DNA from: Anaerolineales bacterium
Lineage (GTDB): Bacteria > Chloroflexota > Anaerolineae > Anaerolineales > UBA11858
Assembly: GCA_024763275.1 (NCBI GenBank)
Contig: JANTFT010000016.1
Coordinates: 1-48,002, forward strand
DNA length: 48,002 nt
Direction: 5' to 3'
Positions within the stretch are counted from its first letter, which is position 1. Each line of letters begins with the position of its first letter. Below the pieces are notes generated by a model, which did no database searches, was not told the DNA's origin, and worked only from the letters and a program-made list of their open reading frames with translations. The position numbers were made by a program, and so were the translations under genes. Of this stretch, positions 1 to 8,132 are shown piece after piece.

Positions 1-2
1 TT

Positions 3-1247
3 AAAGGGATCGCCCTGCGGTTCAACCTACTGCCGGAAGTGATCATCGAAGCCAATCAGATCAGCGACCCCAGTTTGATCTATTCGGGCCAGCAACTGCT
101 GCTGCCAGCTCCGGAAATCAGCGACACCGGGCCGGGTTTTAAATCCATCCCTGATTCCGAGCTGGTCAGAAGTCCCTACACCGTGCATTTTCAGATTGAC
201 TCCTACATCCACAACATGCCGGGGTATTTGAAAGACTATCAGGAAGAGGTTGACGGCGAGGTCCAAACTGGAGCGGAAATAATCACCAGGATCTCCGAGG
301 ACTATTCGGTCAACCCCCGCCTGCTGCTGGCAGTCATCGAACACCAATCCGGCTGGCTCACCACCCGCCAAGGCAAGGATAATCCTTTTCCCCTGGGCTA
401 TCGAGAAAGCGGTTATGAGGGTCTGTACCATCAGCTGGCCTGGGCGGCCGATGAGCTCAACCTGGGGTACTACCTCTGGAAGGTGAAGGGGATTGGATCC
501 TGGACCTGCAAGGACGGGATCACCGTACCAATTAACCCAACCATCAACCCAGGAACAGCGGGTCTGCAGAGGTTATTTTCCAGGCTGCTTCCTTACCGGC
601 AATGGCTTGAGACCGTCAGTGAGGGTGGTTTTGTCGATACTTATATCAAACTGTTCGGTTTTCCTTTTGACTATAATTTCACTCCCTTGATCCCGGCCGA
701 TCTAGTTCAGCCTGACCTGCAGCTGCCTTTTGAAAAAGGGGTGGTCTGGTTGTTCACCGGCGGTCCCCACGGCGGCTGGGATGAAGGATCAGCCTGGGCA
801 GCACTTGATTTTGCGCCTGCTGACAAGGACCTCGGCTGTAGCTCCAGCGATGAATGGGTTGTGGCCGTGGCCGATGGTCCAATTGTCCGGTCCGATCACG
901 GAGCTGTAGTGCAGAGCATCGATGGCGATCCCTACGACCAGACCGGTTGGGCAATATTGTATATGCACATTGAATCCCGCGACCGCGTGGAAGTTGGAGC
1001 CCGCCTGCGGGCAGGAGAGCGCATCGGGCATCCTTCCTGCGAAGGAGGCATCTCCACCGGTACTCATCTTCACATCGCCCGGCGGTATAATGGGGAATGG
1101 ATCCCAGCCGACCAGGACCTGCCGTTCGTGATGGATGGCTGGGTCTCTCAGGGATTGGGATATGCCTACCAGGGCTTGCTGGTCCACGGCGACCAGGTCA
1201 TTCAGGCAGAAGACACCAAAACAGAAATCAACAGGATCCAACGGTGA
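3..1247 (+). CDS. LysM/M23 metallopeptidase-like protein, 5' partial
   Basis: The reading frame is open from base 3, so the N-terminus lies outside the window. The first visible residues (RFNLLPEVIIEANQ ... YSGQQLLLP) are the end of a LysM peptidoglycan-binding domain. The C-terminal half is an M23 (LytM) peptidase-like domain with GGPHGGW, a later LDF aspartate and the zinc-ligand-type THLHIARRYNGEW motif. M23 enzymes cut peptidoglycan cross-bridges outside the cell; whether this one is catalytic is unproven, because the first ligand motif is spaced unusually. It is the first of three tandem paralogues, and its TGA stop overlaps the GTG start of the next gene (GTGA), so the two are translationally coupled. 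Confidence 0.85.
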   Translation, partial: KGIALRFNLLPEVIIEANQISDPSLIYSGQQLLLPAPEISDTGPGFKSIPDSELVRSPYTVHFQIDSYIHNMPGYLKDYQEEVDGEVQTGAEIITRISEDYSVNPRLLLAVIEHQSGWLTTRQGKDNPFPLGYRESGYEGLYHQLAWAADELNLGYYLWKVKGIGSWTCKDGITVPINPTINPGTAGLQRLFSRLLPYRQWLETVSEGGFVDTYIKLFGFPFDYNFTPLIPADLVQPDLQLPFEKGVVWLFTGGPHGGWDEGSAWAALDFAPADKDLGCSSSDEWVVAVADGPIVRSDHGAVVQSIDGDPYDQTGWAILYMHIESRDRVEVGARLRAGERIGHPSCEGGISTGTHLHIARRYNGEWIPADQDLPFVMDGWVSQGLGYAYQGLLVHGDQVIQAEDTKTEINRIQR

Positions 1248-2824
1248 CCACGCTGAAAAAGATCTTGCTCTCGCTGCTGGCACTTTCCCTGGCAGGGTGC
1301 AGTCTTTACCAAAAGACACCCCCCCTATTCGTGCCCCCGGTAGGTTCGACCCCGACTGCCGAGGGTGCCCAAATCCTGCCAACCAAGTCGCCTACCAGCG
1401 GAGTCACCCCCACGCCGGAAGAAGACCTTCAACCCACCCCTACAGTCTATCTGCCACCCACTGAAACGCTGGTTCCCACACCTATGGAAGAGCGTGATCC
1501 GATCGTCTATCACGCCCAGGCAGGAGATACCCTGTCTGTGGTTGCCACTCATTTCGGGGTCAGCAGAGACCAGATCCAGTCCAATGTGGAACTTCCAGAA
1601 AGTTCCTTCATCAACCCTGGCACACTGCTGGTCATCCCCCAGGTGCTGGTAAATACTACCTCCGGGATCCATCTGCTTCCAGATAGTGAATTCGTTTACT
1701 CCCGGGCAATCACTGATTCGGATTTCCCGGATGACGTGGTCCAGTTTGTGCAGGAAGCTGGTGGATACCTAAGCGAAGAGCGCGAATATGATCATACCAC
1801 CATGACCAACGGAGGAGAGATCGTCCAACAAATTGCCCGCAACAATTCCATCAACCCTTTCCTGCTGCTGGCCCTGCTGGAGTATCAAAGCAATTGGGTT
1901 TTCGGCCAGCCTCAGAATCTGGCCCAGCTCAAATACCCCCTGGGATATGTCAATTATGACGATGCCGGCCTGGTGCGCCAGCTCCGCTGGGCGGTCAATC
2001 AGCTCTCAATTGGCTATTACGGCTGGCGTGAGGGCAGGCTGACGGAGATCCTGCTGGAAAGCGCTCAGAATCCCAACCAGGAAGTGACCGCCCGGATCGA
2101 ACCCAGTCTGAACGCCGGAACGGTTGCCCTGCAGTATTACTTCTCCCAGATTTATGATAGTGATGAATGGATCCAGGCGCTGGATGACGATATCGGTTTC
2201 ATCACCACCTATATAGAGATGTTCGGGTCTCCAGAGAACAGGACCCAGTACGAACCTTTGTTCTCGCATGATCTGAGTCAGCCAACACTGGAGCTGCCCT
2301 TTATGTCTGGCGTAGTCTGGAATTACACCGGTGGGCCTCACGGAGCCTGGGAAAGGGAGGGTTCCTGGTCTGCGGTGGATTTCGCCCCCTCTGGATTCCG
2401 GGGAGAATGTTCCCGTTCGTATGCCTACGTAACGGCAGCTGCTCCCGGCCTGGTTGTCAGGGCTGAGGACGGTGTGGTGATGATCAACCTGGATTACAAC
2501 GAGAACGAACACACTGGCTGGGTGCTGCTCTACCTGCACATCGCCACCGAGGGCCGGCTGGTGAACGTCGGAGACGAGGTCAATACCGGAGATAGGCTCG
2601 GCAATCCCTCCTGCGAAGGGGGCATCGCCACCGGCACCCATGTTCACCTGGCCAGGAAATACAACGGCGAATGGATGGCCGCGGACGGACCGATCCCCTT
2701 TGTCCTCAGCGGCTGGACAGTCCACAAAGGCGCTGCCCCCTACAAGGGTACACTCACCAAACCAGGCGAAAGCCCGGTCACGGCCAGCTCGTACAGCGCC
2801 CCCGGGAGCCAGATAACGCGGTAA
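1244..2824 (+). CDS. LysM/M23 metallopeptidase-like lipoprotein (paralogue 2)
   Basis: Second tandem paralogue, 526 residues from the GTG at 1244; the longer upstream frame (from 1097) runs inside gene 1 and lacks a signal peptide. The chosen start gives an ideal lipoprotein signal, LLSLLALSLAGC with Cys19. Then comes a Pro/Thr-rich linker (about 25-85), one LysM domain (about 88-135, with AGDTLSVVATHFGVS), a central helical region, and a C-terminal M23-like domain with GGPHGAW and GTHVHLARKYNGEW. It is probably anchored on the outer face of the membrane and acts on, or senses, cell wall. It is separated by 12 nt from the third paralogue, consistent with one operon. Confidence 0.87.
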   Translation: MTTLKKILLSLLALSLAGCSLYQKTPPLFVPPVGSTPTAEGAQILPTKSPTSGVTPTPEEDLQPTPTVYLPPTETLVPTPMEERDPIVYHAQAGDTLSVVATHFGVSRDQIQSNVELPESSFINPGTLLVIPQVLVNTTSGIHLLPDSEFVYSRAITDSDFPDDVVQFVQEAGGYLSEEREYDHTTMTNGGEIVQQIARNNSINPFLLLALLEYQSNWVFGQPQNLAQLKYPLGYVNYDDAGLVRQLRWAVNQLSIGYYGWREGRLTEILLESAQNPNQEVTARIEPSLNAGTVALQYYFSQIYDSDEWIQALDDDIGFITTYIEMFGSPENRTQYEPLFSHDLSQPTLELPFMSGVVWNYTGGPHGAWEREGSWSAVDFAPSGFRGECSRSYAYVTAAAPGLVVRAEDGVVMINLDYNENEHTGWVLLYLHIATEGRLVNVGDEVNTGDRLGNPSCEGGIATGTHVHLARKYNGEWMAADGPIPFVLSGWTVHKGAAPYKGTLTKPGESPVTASSYSAPGSQITR

Positions 2825-2836
2825 AATTGGTGACCT

Positions 2837-4333
2837 ATGTTCCACCAGCCAGAGATTCGCTCCTTGGTTGCGAAGGTCTTACACAGCACCCTGCTGCTAG
2901 GGTTGCTGCTGTCCGCCTGCCTCCCCCAATCCTCAGGACAGCTTGAGATTTTTCCAGGAGTTAGCACCACGCCAACCAGCCAGCCTATTCCCATCAACGT
3001 CCGGCCGGTCTACTCACCCGGGGAGCTGGTTTCCTATACCGCTCAGAGCGGTGACACCCTGGCCAATCTGGCTTTCCACTTTAACACCACTACCAGGGAA
3101 ATTCTGGCCGAAAATCCGATCATTCCGGAAGATGCCACCACACTGCCTCCGGGATTGCCCATGACCATTCCCATATATTACGAGGCACTGTGGGGCCCAC
3201 AATTCCAGATCCTGCCCAACTGTGCCTTTGTGAACGGACCCGCTCAAATCGGGTTTGACACTGCTGCTTTTGTGGATTCGCAGCCGGGCTGGTTCAAGAA
3301 TTTCCAGCAGTATGCGGCAGAACAGCAGCGGAGCGGAGCGGAAATCATCGACTACATCTCCTCCCGGTTCAGCATCAGCCCCAGAATTCTGCTGGCCATT
3401 CTGGAATATCAGCTGGGAGCCCTGAGCGATCCCACTCCTCCTGAAGGCCTGTTGAACGGCTACCCCCTGGGATATCGGGTCAGCGGTTATCACGGCCTGT
3501 ACATCCAGCTGGTCTGGGCGGCCAACCGCCTCAACCAGGGCTACTACGGCTGGCTTGACAGCCATCTGGACACCCTGGAATTCTCCGATCAGACCATCGA
3601 GCACCCGGACCCCTGGCAGAATGCCGCTACCGTCGCCCTGCAGTATTATTTCTCCCGGCTGGAGCCCAAAGGGGAATATTTCCGGACCGTCACCTCGGAC
3701 GGATTCCTGGCCACCTACCAGGAACTCTTCGGGGACCCCTGGACCTGTGAACCGCTCATCCCCGGCAGCCTGCGCCAGCCTGCCATGACCCTGCCCTTCA
3801 AACCCGGGAAAACCTGGGCCCTCACTGGCGGCCCTCACACCGGCTGGGGCCAGGGCGATCCCTGGGCTGCCCTGGACTTTGCTCCCCCCAGCAACGTGAG
3901 CGGCTGCGAGATCACCAGCGAGTGGGCTGTAGCTGTGGCCCCGGGAGTGATAGCCCGCAGCGAACCGGGGCTGGTAGAACTGGATCTTGATGGAGATGGC
4001 GATTCCCGGACCGGCTGGGTCCTGCTTTATCTCCACCTGGGAACCCAGGACAAGGCTGCCACAGGCGACCGGGTAGAGACAGGCGACCACCTGGGACATC
4101 CTTCCTGCGAAGGAGGCGAAAGCACCGGATCCCATATCCATATCGCCAGAAAGTACAACGGGGAGTGGATCCCGGCTGCCGGCGTGATTCCCTTCAACCT
4201 CAGCGGCTGGATCGCTCAGGCTGGAGCGACCGAATATCAGGGCTCCCTGACGCGGTTTGGGGAAACGGTCATTGCCAGCGTCGACGCCGAAGAAAAAAGC
4301 CTCATCAGCGCCCCGGAACCTCCCTCCCAGTAA
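2837..4333 (+). CDS. LysM/M23 metallopeptidase-like lipoprotein (paralogue 3)
   Basis: Third tandem paralogue, 498 residues. The N-terminal signal with LLGLLLSAC (Cys28) marks a lipoprotein. A LysM domain follows (about 70-115, QSGDTLANLAFHF), then the same central region as in the two genes before (RILLAILEYQ, NGYPLGYRVSGYHGLY), and a C-terminal M23-like domain with GGPHTGW and GSHIHIARKYNGEW. The conserved middle region also contains a repeated motif (ATVALQYYFSRL) found in all three, so the whole architecture was duplicated, not only the peptidase. Likely extracytoplasmic and peptidoglycan-directed; substrate unknown. Confidence 0.87.
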   Translation: MFHQPEIRSLVAKVLHSTLLLGLLLSACLPQSSGQLEIFPGVSTTPTSQPIPINVRPVYSPGELVSYTAQSGDTLANLAFHFNTTTREILAENPIIPEDATTLPPGLPMTIPIYYEALWGPQFQILPNCAFVNGPAQIGFDTAAFVDSQPGWFKNFQQYAAEQQRSGAEIIDYISSRFSISPRILLAILEYQLGALSDPTPPEGLLNGYPLGYRVSGYHGLYIQLVWAANRLNQGYYGWLDSHLDTLEFSDQTIEHPDPWQNAATVALQYYFSRLEPKGEYFRTVTSDGFLATYQELFGDPWTCEPLIPGSLRQPAMTLPFKPGKTWALTGGPHTGWGQGDPWAALDFAPPSNVSGCEITSEWAVAVAPGVIARSEPGLVELDLDGDGDSRTGWVLLYLHLGTQDKAATGDRVETGDHLGHPSCEGGESTGSHIHIARKYNGEWIPAAGVIPFNLSGWIAQAGATEYQGSLTRFGETVIASVDAEEKSLISAPEPPSQ

Positions 4334-4448
4334 ACTGCATTCCCACCCGGGAATCTAATTTGATCGTTCTTCATGCCCCGGAAGGGCATCTCCCCGGGGT
4401 ATTTAACCCTGCCACCTTCTCTTCCAGCGCAATAAAACAAGGCCAAAT

Positions 4449-4519
4449 TCAATATTATCAATATATTTTTCAATTTTTCTTATTTTTCCTATTGACAATT
4501 TCAATATTTTTGATATACT
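4449..4519 (+). promoter_or_regulatory. Promoter with three TCAATAT boxes
   Basis: A strongly A+T-rich stretch carries TTGACA at 4492-4497 and TATACT at 4514-4519, 16 nt apart, just upstream of the small-protein/DUF2089 operon. The heptamer TCAATAT occurs at 4449-4455, 4459-4465 (10 nt apart) and 4501-4507 between -35 and -10. The phased copies look like an operator, possibly for the DUF2089 protein of the same operon; that assignment is inference. Confidence 0.65.
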
Positions 4520-4553
4520 GCAAGAGAATTCAGCTGTAAAACAGGAGAACACC

Positions 4554-4784
4554 ATGTTCTTAACTCATTTAGAAAACCACAGGACCCGTCAAAAAGAACT
4601 GCAGCGGCAGGCGGCAGAATATCGTTTGGCCAGGTCGCTGGCAAGACCCACTTCCCGGGCCGCCGGGGTCTGTCAATCGCTGGGCAAAAAGCTGATCGCT
4701 GCCGGGGGCGAGCTGATCGAAAAGTCCCGCTTATCCACTGAACCCGGGATCAACGGAGAGGAGATCTTCAGGAGGGCAGCATGA
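4554..4784 (+). CDS. Small hypothetical protein, first gene of DUF2089 operon
   Basis: A 76-residue charged, helical protein preceded by an AGGAGA ribosome-binding site. I do not recognise a family. Its N-terminal part (RQAAEYRLARSLARP) matches the next protein (RQQQAAAYRLIRSL), so the two are diverged duplicates. It overlaps the next start by 4 nt (ATGA). It is the first gene after a strong promoter and probably co-regulated with the DUF2089/SHOCT-like genes. No signal peptide or membrane segment is evident. Confidence 0.7.
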   Translation: MFLTHLENHRTRQKELQRQAAEYRLARSLARPTSRAAGVCQSLGKKLIAAGGELIEKSRLSTEPGINGEEIFRRAA

Positions 4785-4969
4785 ATTTCGCAAATTTTGA
4801 AACAGCCAAAATGATTCAAGAACAACGTCAACAGCAGGCAGCCGCATACCGGTTGATCAGATCCCTGGAAAAATCCTCGCATCCGCTGGCCAGGATCTAC
4901 GCGGCCATCGGCAGGGCCCTGATCATCCTGGGGCAGATTTTGATCAAGCGCACCCAGGCGGCTCATTAA
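4781..4969 (+). CDS. Small hypothetical protein, paralogue of preceding gene
   Basis: A 62-residue protein starting in the ATGA overlap with the gene before. It shares the RxQxAAxYRLxRSL core with that protein and ends in an amphipathic, rather hydrophobic helix (ARIYAAIGRALIILGQILIKR) that could lie on the membrane. Function unknown. The pairing with DUF2089 and SHOCT-like proteins suggests a part in the same envelope or stress response; this is contextual inference only. Confidence 0.68.
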   Translation: MNFANFETAKMIQEQRQQQAAAYRLIRSLEKSSHPLARIYAAIGRALIILGQILIKRTQAAH

Positions 4970-4996
4970 TCCAGCTAATTAGTGAAGGAGTCAACC

Positions 4997-5383
4997 ATGC
5001 ATCCCTTACCATCACAGTGCCCTGTTTGCGGCGGAGAGATCATCGTCACCCGGATCGAGTGCCGGGACTGCAATACCAGGGTTGAAGGTCAGTTCTACAC
5101 CCGGTCATTTTCGCAGCTGACACCCAAACAGATGGAGTTTGTGGAAACATTTATCCGCCTGGAAGGCAAAATCACCCGCATGGAAAAGGAGCTCAATCTC
5201 TCCTATCCAACCATCCGCAAACTGCTCCACGATGTGATCAGGTCTTTAGGGTATGAGCCGGGCGGTGAGGAAGAGCTGGACAACCTGACACCAGAGGAGC
5301 GCCAGCAAATCCTCAATGACCTGGACAGCGGGTCTATCAGTCTGGAAGAAGCCCTTAAGAAACTGAAGGATGAGGAGAGTTAA
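4997..5383 (+). CDS. DUF2089 family protein (zinc ribbon plus HTH-like region)
   Basis: A 128-residue protein starting at the ATG at 4997, 8 nt after AAGGAG; an in-frame codon at 4982 is upstream of that site. Two CxxC pairs (CPVCGG and CRDC) form a zinc ribbon in the first 30 residues. The middle (LTPKQMEFVETFIRLEGKITRMEKELNLSYPTIRKLL) reads as a helix-turn-helix like that of sigma-type or DUF2089 regulators. The C-terminus (SGSISLEEALKKLK) resembles the short SHOCT-like helical hairpin seen in the next three proteins. It is probably the DNA-binding regulator of this operon, perhaps acting on the TCAATAT boxes upstream. Confidence 0.82.
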   Translation: MHPLPSQCPVCGGEIIVTRIECRDCNTRVEGQFYTRSFSQLTPKQMEFVETFIRLEGKITRMEKELNLSYPTIRKLLHDVIRSLGYEPGGEEELDNLTPEERQQILNDLDSGSISLEEALKKLKDEES

Positions 5384-5385
5384 GC

Positions 5386-6606
5386 ATGACAGAGCGAATA
5401 ATTCCTGCTGAAGACCTGACGGGGCTGGAAATTACATCCGTGAACGGCAATCTGCACCTCACCGGATGGAACCGGCCTGAGATACGGGTGAAGGAAGGGG
5501 CTGGTGATCTTCAGATCAAGGAAAAGAAAGGTGTGCTCCAGATCAGCAGTCCCGATAACCTGTTCATCCACCTGCCCCACAGCCTGCCGATCCAGGTCAG
5601 ATCTGTCACAGGGGATGCCAGCGTCCGGGGCCTCACCAGTGATCTGGCAATTGACTCCCTTGCGGGTGACCTCAGCCTGCGGGATATCAGCTCCACCACC
5701 ATCAAAAATCTAAAGGGGGACCTGTTCGCTTCCCGGGTCCAGGGAGACCTGCGAGGGGAGACGATCAGCGGGGACGCCCTGATCGATGACGTGCAGGGGC
5801 AGGTAGAGCTCAAAGACCTTGCGGGTGACCTGCAGATAGAAAAAGCGGACGGGGGCATTGACGTCCTGGCAGCCGGGGATGGAATAGCCGTTTTCAGCCC
5901 TGTCCCCTGGCAGGCCTACCGGATCGAAGTCGGGGGCGATTTATCGGTCGTTATTCCGGCCGATTCCGATGCCGACCTGGTCATTCATTGTGGAGGGCAG
6001 GAGATCAGCCTGCTCCCGGGCAAGCTGGACATTAATAGCGAAGAGGAAGATCTCACACAAAAGCTGGGAGAGGGAGGTACCTCCCTTCAACTCTCGGCTG
6101 GCGGCAGGGTCTTCGTCACAGACGATGAGTTCGGCATACTGACCAACCTCAAATACAACCTGGAAGAACTGGAAGCGCTGACGGTTGATTTTTCATCCGA
6201 AACCGCTGAGCACATCAAAAGCAGTCTGGACCATCTGGAAGATGAGCTGCAGGTATCCCTGGCGGGGCTAGCGGAATCCCTGGAGGATATCGGTCTGTCT
6301 GAGGAAAGCCTGAAGGATCTGGGCGCAAAGATTGCAGAGACCAGCCGCAAAGCTGCCGAAAAAGCGGAGATGGCCGCCATCAAAGCCCAGGCCAAAGTTG
6401 AGAAAAAAATCGCCAGAGCCAGGCGGAAAGCCCTGCAAGCCAGAGAAAAGACCAGGCAATTTGATCTGAATAAATTCCTGGAGACAAAAGCCAGCCAGGA
6501 CTCAGTCACTGAACAGGAAAGGCTGCTGATCCTGAAAATGCTTCAGGAGAAGAAAATCAGCCCAAAGGAAGCTGACAACCTGCTTAAGGCGCTGGAGGGT
6601 AAATAA
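5386..6606 (+). CDS. DUF4097-like beta-repeat protein with C-terminal SHOCT-like domain
   Basis: A 406-residue protein starting 3 nt after the DUF2089 stop. Residues about 5-230 are built from short beta-strand repeats (SVNGNLHLTG, SVTGDASVRG, SLAGDLSLRD, TISGDALIDD, DLAGDLQIEK), the pattern of DUF4097/head-GIN-type adhesin-like folds. A long charged coiled coil follows (about 270-370), then ERLLILKMLQEKKISPKEADNLLKALEG, the SHOCT-like helical hairpin found in YvlB-type proteins. No signal peptide is present, so it is likely cytoplasmic. Known relatives occur next to DUF2089 or PspC genes, as here. Molecular role unknown. Confidence 0.8.
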   Translation: MTERIIPAEDLTGLEITSVNGNLHLTGWNRPEIRVKEGAGDLQIKEKKGVLQISSPDNLFIHLPHSLPIQVRSVTGDASVRGLTSDLAIDSLAGDLSLRDISSTTIKNLKGDLFASRVQGDLRGETISGDALIDDVQGQVELKDLAGDLQIEKADGGIDVLAAGDGIAVFSPVPWQAYRIEVGGDLSVVIPADSDADLVIHCGGQEISLLPGKLDINSEEEDLTQKLGEGGTSLQLSAGGRVFVTDDEFGILTNLKYNLEELEALTVDFSSETAEHIKSSLDHLEDELQVSLAGLAESLEDIGLSEESLKDLGAKIAETSRKAAEKAEMAAIKAQAKVEKKIARARRKALQAREKTRQFDLNKFLETKASQDSVTEQERLLILKMLQEKKISPKEADNLLKALEGK

Positions 6607-6607
6607 T

Positions 6608-7252
6608 ATGACCGCTTCAGACAGAGAACGTCTGGAAATCCTGGAGATGATCCAGCAGGGGAAGGTCAGCCCCGCAGAAGGACTGCGGCTGATCGAGGTT
6701 CTGAATGAAAGTCTGGAAATTGAAAACCAGGAATACATTCAGGCCAGGGAAGAAATGCTTTCTAGGCCCCCGAACCCGTCCGCAGCTGCCCCTGATCAGG
6801 AACTCGACCCTGACGAGCCAGGAAAATGGCGGCAGTGGTGGATCATTCCCTTCTGGAGCGGAGTAGCAATCACCGTACTGGGAGGGGCCCTGATGTATTG
6901 GGCCTGGGCAGCTAGAGGGATCGGGCTGGGATTCGTCGCCGCCTGGATCCCTTTCCTGATCGGACTGGGGGTGATGATGCTGGGGTGGAACAGCCGCACC
7001 GGGCCATGGATCCATATCCGGGTCCAGCAGAAGCCCGGAGAAAGTCCGGAAAGGATTTTCCTCAGCTTACCCATCCCCGTTCGCGCGACTGCCTGGGTGA
7101 TGCGGACTTTCGGGCGCTGGATCCCGTATCTGCCAGGGGGGATGGATGAAGTGCTCTTCGCCCTGAAAGGCTACTCACCAGGAGACCCGCCCCTGAGCAT
7201 TAAGGTAGATGATGAAGAAGACGGCCAGAAAGTACTAATATATATCGGTTAG
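6608..7252 (+). CDS. SHOCT-like domain membrane protein
   Basis: A 214-residue protein starting 1 nt after the previous stop. The N-terminus (RERLEILEMIQQGKVSPAEGLRLIEVL) is the same SHOCT-like hairpin that ends the previous gene and starts the next. Two membrane segments follow (about 80-100 and 105-125), then a C-terminal domain of about 80 residues with an IHIRVQQ start and a KVLIYIG end. The same last strand type (HVEIYID) ends the next protein. It may link the cytoplasmic beta-repeat protein to the membrane in an envelope-sensing module; this is inference. Confidence 0.78.
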   Translation: MTASDRERLEILEMIQQGKVSPAEGLRLIEVLNESLEIENQEYIQAREEMLSRPPNPSAAAPDQELDPDEPGKWRQWWIIPFWSGVAITVLGGALMYWAWAARGIGLGFVAAWIPFLIGLGVMMLGWNSRTGPWIHIRVQQKPGESPERIFLSLPIPVRATAWVMRTFGRWIPYLPGGMDEVLFALKGYSPGDPPLSIKVDDEEDGQKVLIYIG

Positions 7253-7278
7253 GAGAATTCCTCAGAAGGAGCAGGGAT

Positions 7279-7659
7279 ATGGTTACCAGTGAAGAACGGA
7301 TGAAAATCCTGAAAATGATCAGCGAGGAAAAGATCACCGCGGAAGAGGGCGCCCAGCTGCTCTCGGCACTGACACAACACAGCGAAAAGCCCAAATCCGG
7401 GGGCAGGCGCTCCCTGGCCGGGCACATGCTCCGGGTCCGGGTCACAGATATGGCCACCGGGAGGGCGAAAGCAAAGATCAACGTGCCCATGCGCCTGGTA
7501 GACGCCGGCCTCAACATCGCGGCCCAGTTTGCGCCGGAAATGGAAAACGCCCAGATGATGGACGCGGTCAAGGAAGCTCTGTCAGAGAATATGACCGGCA
7601 AGATCGTCGATGTGATCGATGAGGAAGACCAGGAGCATGTGGAGATTTACATCGATTGA
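7279..7659 (+). CDS. SHOCT-like domain protein
   Basis: A 126-residue soluble protein. Residues 4-35 (EERMKILKMISEEKITAEEGAQLLSAL) are the SHOCT-like hairpin; residues about 45-126 form a small domain (LRVRVTDMATGRAKAKINVPMRLVDAGLNIA ... EHVEIYID) of the type usually annotated only as hypothetical beside DUF2089 and DUF4097 genes. It is the last gene of the operon and is followed by a strong intrinsic terminator. Preceded by AGAAGGAG 10 nt before its ATG. Confidence 0.8.
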   Translation: MVTSEERMKILKMISEEKITAEEGAQLLSALTQHSEKPKSGGRRSLAGHMLRVRVTDMATGRAKAKINVPMRLVDAGLNIAAQFAPEMENAQMMDAVKEALSENMTGKIVDVIDEEDQEHVEIYID

Positions 7660-7681
7660 CCGGTTGACCCCTAAATAATAA

Positions 7682-7711
7682 GCAAAAAGCCCGGGTTACC
7701 GGGCTTTTTGC
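7682..7711 (+). terminator. Intrinsic terminator, bidirectional
   Basis: A perfect 13-bp stem (GCAAAAAGCCCGG paired with CCGGGCTTTTTGC) with a 4-nt loop. A and T runs on both sides let it serve the DUF2089 operon and the convergent pspC gene. Confidence 0.9.
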
Positions 7712-7737
7712 ATTTCCAGGGCGCCAGCAGACCGATC

Positions 7738-7986
7738 TTACTCCTCAGGGAGGTCTTCTGAGGAAGTGGCGACCACATCGCTGGAAGCCGGGACCTGCTC
7801 AGGAACAATGAACATCATCACCAGGTAAGCCCAGAATAAACCGCTGGCGGTGCCCAGCATCCCTAAAACGAACAGCAGGCGTACCAGGGTTGGGTCGATC
7901 TCAAAATACTCCGCGATACCTCCGCACACACCGGCAATCATCCGGTCTTCCCTTGAGCGGTACAAGCGTTTATATTCTTCAGTCAT
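7738..7986 (-). CDS. PspC domain membrane protein
   Basis: An 82-residue protein starting at the ATG ending at base 7986, preceded on the minus strand by AGGAGA; an in-frame TTG three bases earlier is less likely. Residues 8-60 match the PspC domain: KRLYRSREDRMIAGVCGGIAEYFEIDPTLVRLLFVL, then a membrane segment (GTASGLFWAYLVMMFIVP). The C-terminus is an acidic tail. PspC-type proteins sense envelope stress or bind phage-shock partners; here it lies convergent to a DUF2089/SHOCT-like operon, the usual company of such proteins. Confidence 0.88.
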   Translation of the reverse strand: MTEEYKRLYRSREDRMIAGVCGGIAEYFEIDPTLVRLLFVLGMLGTASGLFWAYLVMMFIVPEQVPASSDVVATSSEDLPEE

Positions 7987-8067
7987 CAATTGATCTCCTG
8001 ATAAGTTATAAAGGTCTATTCAATCATAATATACGGCTTTCCTTCAGAAAGGTTGTACCCAACCACC

Positions 8068-8104
8068 GTAACTCTATTGTTACATTTTGGTTTATTGATA
8101 TAAT
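8068..8104 (+). promoter_or_regulatory. Promoter and small inverted repeat upstream of XRE-cupin gene
   Basis: TTGTTA at 8077-8082 and TATAAT at 8099-8104 are 16 nt apart. GTAAC (8068-8072) and GTTAC (8079-8083) form an inverted repeat over the -35 box, so autoregulation by the XRE protein is plausible. A related GTAAC/GTTAC pair sits at the sqr promoter. Confidence 0.6.
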
Positions 8105-8132
8105 CAGGTTATCTGTCAGCAAACGAGGAACC

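Noticed and set aside
1097-1243. N-terminal extension of the second M23 lipoprotein
   Set aside because: It runs within gene 1 in another frame; the GTG at 1244 gives a clean lipoprotein signal and overlaps the upstream stop.
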